The translations under genes were made by a program, and so were the position numbers. This document shows, in pieces, positions 10,731-17,621 of a stretch of 64,000 nt of DNA. Each line of letters starts with the position of its first letter. The first letter of the stretch is position 1. Source of the DNA: Rhizobium sp. BT03 (GTDB lineage Bacteria > Pseudomonadota > Alphaproteobacteria > Rhizobiales > Rhizobiaceae); assembly GCF_030053155.1 (NCBI RefSeq), contig NZ_CP125644.1, forward strand, positions 248,001 through 312,000. Reading direction: 5' to 3'. The notes under the pieces were generated by a model that searched no databases, was not told the origin of the DNA, and saw only the letters and a program-made list of their open reading frames with translations.

Positions 10731-11624
10731 TCAGCCGGCCTGAAGCCCGTCGAGAAGGCGCATCATCTCGGCCGAGTCCTTCGGCCCAAGCCCGGCCGCA
10801 CAGAGCAGTCGGTGAATTTCGACCACCGCCCCGGTCATCGGCAATGGCGTCTTCGTCTTCAGCGCGAAAGCCTGAAGCGAATCCAGGTCCTTCAGCATGT
10901 TGTCGATTCTTCCTGTCGGCGAGAAATCCCGGGCGGCGAATTTCGCCATGAATTCCTGCAATATCCGGCTGTCCGCCCTGCCGCCCGCAAGGGCTGCCGG
11001 AATGGCAGAAGGTTCGACGCCGCCGGCTTCGGCGAGCTTGACGGCTTCAGCGACGGCTTGGAACAGCACGGCGCAAAACAGCTGATTGATCAGCTTGGTG
11101 GTCTGCCCGGCGCCGGATTGGCCCATCAGCGTGTAATTGGAGGCAAGATGCCGCATCACGACGCGGGCCCGTTCGAAATCCTCAGGGCTGCCGCCGGCCA
11201 TGATCGTCAGCTTTCCGCCAAGCGCGCCGGGCACGCCGCCGGACAACGGGCAATCCACCCATGCCATGCCGGTTTCCGCACGCAGCCGCTTCGCCATGTC
11301 GACCGTCTCGGCGGGATCGATGGAGGACATGTCAATCAGCAGCTTGTCGGCGCTTGCCGCCGCCGCCACACCCTTCTCGCCGAAGACGACGGCACGCACG
11401 ATGTTGGCGTGATTGAGGCTGAGCACGCAGAATTCCGACGCCGAGACCGCATTCTCCACGGAACTCGCCGCGTGGGCACCCTTGGCCGTGAGTGCCGCGA
11501 CCTTTTCGGCATCGAGATCGAAGACTGATACTTTGTGGCCGGTTTCGATCAGTCGCGTGACGATCGCCGTTCCCATGATACCGGCGCCGATGACGGCGAC
11601 GTCTGCTCTATAGTCATCCTGCAT
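10731..11624 (-). CDS. NAD(P)-dependent beta-hydroxyacid dehydrogenase (HIBADH/GLYR family)
   Basis: 297 residues. N-terminal Rossmann fold with GAGIMG (residues ~13-18), the substrate-binding signature DCPLSGG, and the catalytic Lys in GAGQTTKLINQ. The family oxidises 3-hydroxyisobutyrate, tartronate semialdehyde, L-threonate and similar beta-hydroxyacids. Here it is the last gene of an idnO-gntK-dehydrogenase unit, so a sugar-acid substrate is likely; the exact one is unknown. The ATG overlaps the end of the gluconokinase gene by 11 bases, suggesting translational coupling. Confidence 0.88.
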   Translation of the reverse strand: MQDDYRADVAVIGAGIMGTAIVTRLIETGHKVSVFDLDAEKVAALTAKGAHAASSVENAVSASEFCVLSLNHANIVRAVVFGEKGVAAAASADKLLIDMSSIDPAETVDMAKRLRAETGMAWVDCPLSGGVPGALGGKLTIMAGGSPEDFERARVVMRHLASNYTLMGQSGAGQTTKLINQLFCAVLFQAVAEAVKLAEAGGVEPSAIPAALAGGRADSRILQEFMAKFAARDFSPTGRIDNMLKDLDSLQAFALKTKTPLPMTGAVVEIHRLLCAAGLGPKDSAEMMRLLDGLQAG

Positions 11625-12171
11625 GATTATCTCCTCCCTTGACCGCCACGCCGCTCAGCCCTTTGCAAGCCAGCGCCACAATATCCTCCAACGCATTCTC
11701 GACCGCCACCGTCACCACCCCGGCTTCACCGGTCGGCGGCTCCAGCGTCTGCAGCTGGCTGTCAAGCAGCGACGCCGGCATGAAGTGGCCCTGACGGGCC
11801 TGCATCCGCGACAGCAGCAGATCGCGCGTTCCCTCCAGGAAAACGAAGGCGAGGTACCCGCCTGCCGCCTGCCTCAGCCTGTCCCGATAGCTTCTCTTCA
11901 GCGCCGAGCACGAAATCACCAATCCCCGCGATGCATCTTGCGCGGTCTTTATTTCCGCGCCGATCCGGTCGAGCCAGGGCAGGCGGTCGTCGTCGGTAAG
12001 CGGTATGCCCTTCGCCATCTTCTCGACATTGCGAGCCGGGTGAAGCTGGTCGCCCTCCACGAACCGCATGCCGTTTCGCGCGGCGATGCCCGCTCCGACC
12101 GAGGATTTGCCGCAGCCGCTCACGCCCATGACGACGACGGCCGAAGGCGATGTTTCTTTCTCGAGTTCCAT
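11614..12171 (-). CDS. gntK: Gluconokinase (GntK/IdnK type)
   Basis: 185 residues from the ATG at 12171 (MELEKETS); the extra N-terminal residues in the longer frame are not family-like. P-loop GVSGCGKSS, then FVEGDQLHPARNVEKMAKGIPLTDDDRLPWL and CSALKRSYRDRLR, which are gluconokinase hallmarks. It phosphorylates D-gluconate to 6-phosphogluconate with ATP, feeding the Entner-Doudoroff and pentose-phosphate routes. It sits directly after the ketogluconate reductase gene and overlaps the next dehydrogenase gene, as expected for an idonate/gluconate operon. Confidence 0.92.
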   Translation of the reverse strand: MELEKETSPSAVVVMGVSGCGKSSVGAGIAARNGMRFVEGDQLHPARNVEKMAKGIPLTDDDRLPWLDRIGAEIKTAQDASRGLVISCSALKRSYRDRLRQAAGGYLAFVFLEGTRDLLLSRMQARQGHFMPASLLDSQLQTLEPPTGEAGVVTVAVENALEDIVALACKGLSGVAVKGGDNHAG

Positions 12172-12184
12172 CGTCGCGTCTCGA

Positions 12185-12949
12185 TCAGAGGCAGGTGGTG
12201 ATGCCGCCGTCGACATAGAGCGTGTGGCCGTTGATGAAGGACGAGCCACGGCCGGAGAGGAAGACGGCAGCGCCGACCAATTCCTCGACATTGCCCCAGC
12301 GTCCGGCCGGCGTCCGCTTCTCGAGCCAGGAGGAGAATTCGGGATTGTCGACGAGCGCCTGGTTGAGCGGCGTCTTGAAATAACCGGGCGCGATTGCGTT
12401 GATCTGCAGCCCGTGCTTGGCCCAGTCGGCGCACATGCCGCGCGTCAAATTACGCACCGCGCCCTTGGTCGCGGTATAGGGGGCGATGCCCGGGCGCGCC
12501 AGTTCGCTCTGCACGGAGGCGATGTTGATGATCTTGCCCTGGCCGCGGGCGATCATGGCTTTGGCGGCCGCCTGGCCGACGTAAAACACGCTGGAAATAT
12601 TGGTGGTCAGCAGCAGTTCCCATTTGTCCGCCGGGAAATCTTCCAGCGGCGTGCGAAACTGCATGCCGGCATTGTTGATCAGGATGTCGAGCGGCCCGAT
12701 ATCGGCCTCGATCGCATCGATGCCCGCTTTGGCGGCGTCCTTGCTGGTCACGTCGAAGATGGCGGCATGGGCAGACAGGCCCTGTGCCTTGAGGCTCTCG
12801 ACTGCGCGATCGACACTTTCGGGCGTGCGGCCGTTGATGACGACCTTAGCGCCATGCTGCGCCAAGCCCTCGGCCAGCGCATAACCGATTCCCTGGCTAG
12901 AGCCGGTGATCAGGGCCAACTGCCCGGTCAGATCAAACAGGTTCTTCAT
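12185..12949 (-). CDS. idnO: SDR oxidoreductase, gluconate 5-dehydrogenase type (IdnO-like)
   Basis: 254 residues, classical short-chain dehydrogenase: TGSSQGIG cofactor loop, NNAG, and the Ser-Tyr-Lys triad (IASVQ ... YTATK). Ends in YVDGGITTCL. The pattern AGMQFRTPLEDFPADKWELLLTTN is typical of 5-keto-D-gluconate reductases (5-ketogluconate + NAD(P)H to D-gluconate). The neighbours, L-idonate 5-dehydrogenase and gluconokinase, support this. Ribosome binding site GGAGGAG eight bases before the ATG. First gene of its unit, under the operator at 13037. Confidence 0.88.
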   Translation of the reverse strand: MKNLFDLTGQLALITGSSQGIGYALAEGLAQHGAKVVINGRTPESVDRAVESLKAQGLSAHAAIFDVTSKDAAKAGIDAIEADIGPLDILINNAGMQFRTPLEDFPADKWELLLTTNISSVFYVGQAAAKAMIARGQGKIINIASVQSELARPGIAPYTATKGAVRNLTRGMCADWAKHGLQINAIAPGYFKTPLNQALVDNPEFSSWLEKRTPAGRWGNVEELVGAAVFLSGRGSSFINGHTLYVDGGITTCL

Positions 12950-13013
12950 GCAAATAACTCCTCCGGTGTCGCTGCGAATGACGGCTTATACCGCCACTTC
13001 AGGTGAAACTCAC

Positions 13014-13042
13014 TTGACATCGCTTTTTCGAATTATATGTTA
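13014..13042 (+). promoter_or_regulatory. Probable sigma-70 promoter overlapping the operator
   Basis: TTGACA at 13014-13019 followed, after about 16 bases, by a weak -10 (TATGTT) that lies inside the LacI-type palindrome. Repressor binding would block this promoter, which reads into the hydroxyacid dehydrogenase and idonate dehydrogenase genes. Confidence 0.5.
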
Positions 13043-13053
13043 TCGATAACATA
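13036..13053. promoter_or_regulatory. LacI-family operator, perfect palindrome (divergent catabolic units)
   Basis: TATGTTATCGATAACATA, the same core as at 10660. It lies between idnO (minus) and the 2-hydroxyacid dehydrogenase gene (plus), so one site can control both divergent units. Confidence 0.8.
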
Positions 13054-13084
13054 ATCAACTGTCAAAATGCGGGACGGAGACGGA

Positions 13085-14026
13085 ATGCCTGAGGTAGAGA
13101 TCTTGATGGCCGGAGCCTATCCGGAATGGGATATGGTCGATCTGGAGGCGAAGTATCGCGTTCACCGCCTGTGGGAAGCGGCCGATAAGCCGGAACTGAT
13201 CGCAAGGGTCGGCAAGGATATTCGCGCCATTGCAACGCGTGGCGAACTCGGCGCCTCCGCCGAGCTGATGAAGCAATTGCCGAAGCTGGAGATCGTCTCC
13301 TGTTACGGCGTCGGCACCGATGCCATCGACCTCTCCTATGCCCGCGCCAACGGCATTCGCGTCACCAATACACCAGATGTGCTGACCGAGGATGTCGCCG
13401 ATATCGCCATCGGACTGCTGCTTGCCACGGCGCGGCAGATTCCGCAGGCCGATGTTTTCGTCCGCACCGGCCAGTGGGGCAATGTCGCCATGCCGCTGGT
13501 GACGCGGGTCGCCGGCAAGAAGGTGGGGATTGCCGGCATGGGCCGGATCGGCAAGGCGATCGCCAGGCGTGCTGCCGCTTTCGGCTGCGACATCTCCTAC
13601 TTCGCCCGCAATGAGCACACGGATGTTGCCTATGCCTATCAGCCGGACCTGGTAGAGCTTGCCGATTGGGCCGATTTTCTGATCGTCATCGTCCCGGGCG
13701 GGCAGGCGACGATGAAGATCATCAACGCCGAGGTGCTCAAAGCGCTCGGCCCCAACGGCATGTTGATCAATGTTTCGCGCGGAACGACCGTTGACGAAGA
13801 GGCGCTGATCGCAGCCCTACAGGACGGCACCATCCAGGCCGCCGGCCTCGACGTGTTCCTGAACGAACCAAAGATCGATGCGCGTTTCCTAACGCTTCAA
13901 AACGTCGTGTTGCAGCCCCACCATGGCTCCGGTACGGTCGAGACCCGCAAGGCCATGGGCCAGCTGGTCAGAGACAATCTCGCCGCGCATTTTGCCGGCA
14001 ACCCGCTTCCAACTCCCGTCGTGTGA
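13085..14026 (+). CDS. D-2-hydroxyacid dehydrogenase (GhrB/2-ketogluconate reductase-like)
   Basis: 313 residues from the ATG at 13085, which has a GGAGACGG ribosome binding site; the ATG at 13067 has none. NAD-binding GMGRIG in the middle domain, VSRGTTVDEEALIAAL containing the catalytic Arg, and NEP with the catalytic Glu. The usual HIGS around the catalytic His reads HHGSGT here. Family enzymes reduce glyoxylate, hydroxypyruvate or 2-ketogluconate. The idonate/gluconate context favours 2-ketoaldonate reduction. Followed after 10 bases by idnD. Confidence 0.85.
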   Translation: MPEVEILMAGAYPEWDMVDLEAKYRVHRLWEAADKPELIARVGKDIRAIATRGELGASAELMKQLPKLEIVSCYGVGTDAIDLSYARANGIRVTNTPDVLTEDVADIAIGLLLATARQIPQADVFVRTGQWGNVAMPLVTRVAGKKVGIAGMGRIGKAIARRAAAFGCDISYFARNEHTDVAYAYQPDLVELADWADFLIVIVPGGQATMKIINAEVLKALGPNGMLINVSRGTTVDEEALIAALQDGTIQAAGLDVFLNEPKIDARFLTLQNVVLQPHHGSGTVETRKAMGQLVRDNLAAHFAGNPLPTPVV

Positions 14027-14036
14027 GGGTTTTGAT

Positions 14037-15068
14037 ATGAAAGCCATCGTCATTCATGCCGCCAAGGATCTCAGGATCGAGGAGCGCGAGCCGGAGGCTG
14101 CGGGAGAGGGGCAGGTGGAGATCGCCATCGAAGCCGGCGGCATTTGCGGCTCCGACCTGCATTATTACAATCATGGCGGTTTCGGCACCGTTCGCCTGCG
14201 CGAGCCGATGATCCTCGGCCATGAGATCGCCGGCACGGTCAAGGCGCTCGGCGTCGGCGTAAGCGATCTTGCCGTCGGAGACCGTGTTGCGGTGTCTCCG
14301 AGCCGGCCGTGCAATCATTGCCAATATTGCCTGAAGGGACAGCAGAACCACTGCCTCAACATGCGGTTTTACGGCAGCGCCATGCCGATGCCGCATATTC
14401 AGGGCGGCTTTCGCCAGCGGCTGGTGGCGGAGCGCTGGCAATGCCACAAGGTCGCTGACGGCATTTCCATTCACGAGGCCGCCTTCGCCGAACCCTTTGC
14501 CGTGACGCTGCATGCCGCCAGCCGCGCCGGCTCGCTGCTGGGCAAACGGGTGCTCGTCACCGGCTGCGGCCCGATCGGCATGCTGGCGATCGTTGCGGCG
14601 CGGGTTCTCGGCGCCCGCGAAATCGTCGCGACCGATGTGACCGACAGCGTTCTGGCGATTGCCCGCACCAGCGGCGCGGATCGGACGATCAATGCTGCCA
14701 CGCATGCCGCCGAGCTTGCCGCCTACGGCGCCGACAAGGGATATTTCGACGTCATGTTCGAAGCATCCGGCAATGAGCGGGCGGTGCGCGCCGGTCTGGA
14801 GGCGCTGAAGCCTCGCGCCGTTCTCGTGCAGCTCGGCCTTGGCGGCGATGTCTCCATCCCGCAGAACATGATCGTTGCCAAGGAAATCGAGATGCGCGGA
14901 ACATTCCGCTTTCACGAGGAATTTGCGCTTGCCGTCGAGCTGATCAATGAGCGCCGCGTCGACCTGAAGCCGCTGCTGACAGGTGTCTTTAAGATCGACG
15001 AGGCCGTCGCCGCCTTCGAACTGGCAAGCGACCGCAGCAAGTCGATGAAAGTGCAGATCGCCTTCTGA
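14037..15068 (+). CDS. idnD: L-idonate 5-dehydrogenase (zinc MDR family)
   Basis: 343 residues, ATG at 14037 with GAGGG upstream. Catalytic-zinc ligands are ICGSDLHYY (Cys) and GHE, and the structural-zinc loop is CNHCQYCLKGQQNHC. Rossmann motif GCGPIGMLA. The block LHYYNHGGFGTVRLREPMILGHE is highly characteristic of L-idonate 5-dehydrogenase (L-idonate + NAD(P)+ to 5-ketogluconate). With idnO and gntK it gives a complete path from L-idonate to 6-phosphogluconate. A RIME-like element follows at once. Confidence 0.9.
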   Translation: MKAIVIHAAKDLRIEEREPEAAGEGQVEIAIEAGGICGSDLHYYNHGGFGTVRLREPMILGHEIAGTVKALGVGVSDLAVGDRVAVSPSRPCNHCQYCLKGQQNHCLNMRFYGSAMPMPHIQGGFRQRLVAERWQCHKVADGISIHEAAFAEPFAVTLHAASRAGSLLGKRVLVTGCGPIGMLAIVAARVLGAREIVATDVTDSVLAIARTSGADRTINAATHAAELAAYGADKGYFDVMFEASGNERAVRAGLEALKPRAVLVQLGLGGDVSIPQNMIVAKEIEMRGTFRFHEEFALAVELINERRVDLKPLLTGVFKIDEAVAAFELASDRSKSMKVQIAF

Positions 15069-15075
15069 TATTAAA

Positions 15076-15178
15076 GCATGTCGCGCAAAAGTGTGCCGCG
15101 GTTTTGCGGCAAGGACATGCGTAAAAACAAAGAACTAAAGCGCGTCGCATGAATCAAGTTTGACGCGACGCGCTTTAG
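15076..15178. repeat. RIME-like intergenic mosaic element (two palindromes)
   Basis: Two large imperfect palindromes in tandem. The first is 15076-15120 (GCATGTC ... GACATGC, with inner GCAAAA/TTTTGC). The second is 15135-15178 (CTAAAGCGCGTCGC ... GCGACGCGCTTTAG). This structure and wording resemble the Rhizobium-specific intergenic mosaic elements dispersed in R. leguminosarum-type genomes. It lies between convergent idnD and the lacI-type gene and may also act as a transcriptional stop. Confidence 0.75.
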
Positions 15179-15180
15179 CG

Positions 15181-16251
15181 TTATCGGGCGCTTCGATCCG
15201 TGCTTTCGCGCAGCACGACCCTGTAGCTGGTCAATGTAATCTCGTCGCCGGTCGCCTCGCCGCCCGCCTGCAGCGCATCCAGCAGGCGGACGGCGGCCTG
15301 ACGGCCGATGCCATAACAGTCGACATTGATCGTGGTGATGCTGGGATGACAGATCGACGAGATCTCGTAATCGCCGAAACCGGCAATGGCGATATCTTCA
15401 GGCACGCGCATTCCCCTGCGCTTGCATTCCATGATCGCACCGAAGGCCGACAGGTCGGAAACGCAGAGAACGACTTCCGTGTCCGGCCAGCGCTCCAGGA
15501 GACTCACCACTGCCTGGCCACCCTGTTCCATGGTGATCGGCGGCACGCCGAAGGAAATCGCCCGACCCGGTCCCAAGCCCAGTTCGTCGACGGCCTTCAG
15601 GAAGCCGCTTCGCCGCTGGCTGCCGCGCGTATCGCGCGCCGTCGTACCGCCGATATAGCCGAACCTGCGGTATCCTTGGCTGGCAAGCGCCCGCACCAGC
15701 AGGGCCATCGCCTCGCTGTTGGAAAAGCCGACGACATGATTGATCGGTTCTTCCGGAAGCTCCCAGGTTTCAACCACCGGAATTCCGGCCTTATCAAGCA
15801 TGCGCCGCGCCCGGTCGGTGTGCGAACCGCCCGTCAGGATGATGCCTTCGGGGCGCCGGCGCAGCATCGCCTCGATCAGCTTTTCCTCTTTCTCGGCGGC
15901 ATAGTCGGTATAGCCGAGCAGCAGCTGAAGACCGGTATTCTCGAGTGCATCGGTGATCCCGCGCGCCGTGTCGGAGAAATTCGAATTGTTGATGGAGGGC
16001 ACGAGCGCCGCGATGAAGCCGCTGCGCCGCGAGGAAAGGCTGCCGGCGGAGAGATCGAGCACGTAACCGAGCGCATCGACCGCTTCCATGATGCGCTTGC
16101 GCGTCTCTTCGGAAACGCTCGCATCCTGGCGAAAGGCGCGCGAAACGGTCATCGCCGATACGCCGACATATTTGGCGACTTCAGCCATCGTCAGCTTTTG
16201 GGCGTCTCCTCCCTTGAGACGCTTGTCTTTTGGCTCATCCTCGTTTTTCAC
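15181..16251 (-). CDS. LacI-family transcriptional repressor of the idonate/gluconate cluster
   Basis: 356 residues from a GTG at 16251 (GGAG four bases upstream). N-terminal LacI helix-turn-helix TMAEVAKYVGVSAMTVSRAF with the hinge helix further on, then a sugar-binding-type effector domain (EGIILTGGSHTDRARRMLDKAGIPVVETW; DIAIAGFGDYEISSICHPSITTI). Most like the gluconate repressor (GntR) subgroup. It probably binds the ATGTTATCGATAACAT sites at 10660, 13037, 16301 and 16396, including its own promoter region. The likely inducer is a sugar acid from this pathway. Confidence 0.92.
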   Translation of the reverse strand: MKNEDEPKDKRLKGGDAQKLTMAEVAKYVGVSAMTVSRAFRQDASVSEETRKRIMEAVDALGYVLDLSAGSLSSRRSGFIAALVPSINNSNFSDTARGITDALENTGLQLLLGYTDYAAEKEEKLIEAMLRRRPEGIILTGGSHTDRARRMLDKAGIPVVETWELPEEPINHVVGFSNSEAMALLVRALASQGYRRFGYIGGTTARDTRGSQRRSGFLKAVDELGLGPGRAISFGVPPITMEQGGQAVVSLLERWPDTEVVLCVSDLSAFGAIMECKRRGMRVPEDIAIAGFGDYEISSICHPSITTINVDCYGIGRQAAVRLLDALQAGGEATGDEITLTSYRVVLRESTDRSAR

Positions 16252-16300
16252 TGGTCTCCGCCCTCAAAACAGCTTCCGAGTTGGCAACTCGGATACGATA

Positions 16301-16316
16301 AAGTTATCGCTATCAT
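16301..16316. promoter_or_regulatory. Degenerate LacI-type operator near the repressor start
   Basis: AAGTTATCGCTATCAT matches the perfect palindrome at 13 of 16 positions. It lies 50 bases upstream of the repressor start, suggesting weak autoregulation. Confidence 0.5.
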
Positions 16317-16395
16317 CGCACAATCGATATTATTACCTGAATGCCGCGTTCCACAGTCCATCGATCTCTGTACGAGGGCTGCGAAACAAGGCAGA

Positions 16396-16411
16396 ATGGT
16401 ATCGATAACAA
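16396..16411. promoter_or_regulatory. LacI-type operator in front of the gluconolactonase gene
   Basis: ATGGTATCGATAACAA matches the consensus at 14 of 16 positions. It lies 20 bases upstream of the gluconolactonase start codon. Confidence 0.65.
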
Positions 16412-16430
16412 TTTGAGACGAGGAGGCGTC

Positions 16431-17357
16431 ATGTTCGGGGAAATCGAGGGTACGGGGTTCGAGGTTCTCGATCCGCGCTTTGAAGGCTGCTTCGTCGGCC
16501 ATGCCCGCGTCGAGCGGCTTTGGACGGGCGGCCGCTGGTTGGAGGGACCGGCCTGGTTTGCCGCCGGGCGCTATCTGGTCTTCTCCGATATCCCCAACAA
16601 TCGCATGATGCGCTACGACGACACCAGCGGGCAGACATCGATCTTCCGCTCGCCCAGCAACAACTCGAACGGCAACACGGTCGACAATCAGGGCCGGCTG
16701 ATCACCTGCGAGCATCTGACGCGCCGCGTCACGCGGACGGATTTCGATGGTGGGATCAGCGTGCTGGCGGATCGGATCGCCGGCAAACGGCTCAATTCGC
16801 CCAACGACGTCACCGTCAAATCCGACGGCACCATCTGGTTCACCGACCCGAGCTACGGCATCCTCCACGATTATGAGGGCGACTACGGCGAGGAAGAAAT
16901 CGGCGGATGCCACGTCTACCGGCACGACCCGGCGACAGGCGCAACCGACCGGGTGGCGTCCGATTTCGTCAAGCCGAACGGGCTGGCTTTCTCCCCTGAC
17001 GAAACGATGCTCTATATCGCCGATACCGGAGCATCGCACCTGTCCGGCGGTCCGCGCCATATCAGGAAGCTGGCCGTGTCCGATGCCGGCAAGCTGAGCG
17101 ACCTCGGCATTTTTGCCGAATGCACCGCGGGCTTTTTCGACGGTTTTCGCGTCGATCGGAAGGGAAGGATCTGGACGAGCGCCGGCGACGGCGTGCACTG
17201 CTATGATCCAGATGGCACACTGATCGGCAAGATCCATATTCCCGAGATCGTCTCCAACGTCGCTTTCGGCGGCGAGAGATTGAACCGCCTCTTCATTACG
17301 GCAACCACGTCGCTCTATGCGGTCTATCTCACGGCCAACGGCTCAAGACTGGGATAA
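16431..17357 (+). CDS. SMP-30/gluconolactonase family lactonase
   Basis: 308 residues from the ATG at 16431 with a strong AGGAGG. Six-bladed beta-propeller family; metal ligands are visible as LEGPAW (Glu), NSPNDVT (Asn) and FDGFRVD (Asp). It hydrolyses sugar-acid lactones to free aldonates, in keeping with the idonate/gluconate cluster, and has its own operator upstream. No signal peptide, so the lactonase should act in the cytoplasm. Confidence 0.9.
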   Translation: MFGEIEGTGFEVLDPRFEGCFVGHARVERLWTGGRWLEGPAWFAAGRYLVFSDIPNNRMMRYDDTSGQTSIFRSPSNNSNGNTVDNQGRLITCEHLTRRVTRTDFDGGISVLADRIAGKRLNSPNDVTVKSDGTIWFTDPSYGILHDYEGDYGEEEIGGCHVYRHDPATGATDRVASDFVKPNGLAFSPDETMLYIADTGASHLSGGPRHIRKLAVSDAGKLSDLGIFAECTAGFFDGFRVDRKGRIWTSAGDGVHCYDPDGTLIGKIHIPEIVSNVAFGGERLNRLFITATTSLYAVYLTANGSRLG

Positions 17358-17362
17358 TCGCT

Positions 17363-17390
17363 GAGCCGCCTCTCAGGCGGCTTCGGTTTG
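17363..17390 (+). terminator. Terminator after the gluconolactonase gene
   Basis: AGCCGCCT ctc AGGCGGCT hairpin followed by tcggtttgtt, six bases after the stop codon. Confidence 0.7.
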
Positions 17391-17410
17391 TTGACAAACT
17401 CTCCTCCGTC

Positions 17411-17530
17411 ATGCTCGGCCTTGTGCCGAGCATCTGACCACAATAATTTCTTGGCGGGAAAACCTTTATTTTCAGTGACTTAATTGAGCCGGCGTAGATC
17501 CTCGGCACAAGGCAGCACAAGGCCGAGGAT
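17411..17530. repeat. Pair of short intergenic palindromes
   Basis: ATGCTCGGC cttgt GCCGAGCAT (17411-17433) and ATCCTCGGC ... GCCGAGGAT (17498-17530). Both belong to the same CTCGGC/GCCGAG palindrome type that is scattered between genes in alphaproteobacteria. A third hairpin (AGGCCGCC ... GGCGGCCT, 17569-17590) lies just before the stop of the next minus-strand gene and may end its transcript. Confidence 0.6.
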
Positions 17531-17621
17531 GACGTCGCGGGTTTTGCAGTGGTTTGCCCGCAAGCCGGAGGCCGCCTTTTCAGGCGGCCTGCCTTTTACC
17601 AGCGCACGGGCGCTTCTTCCG

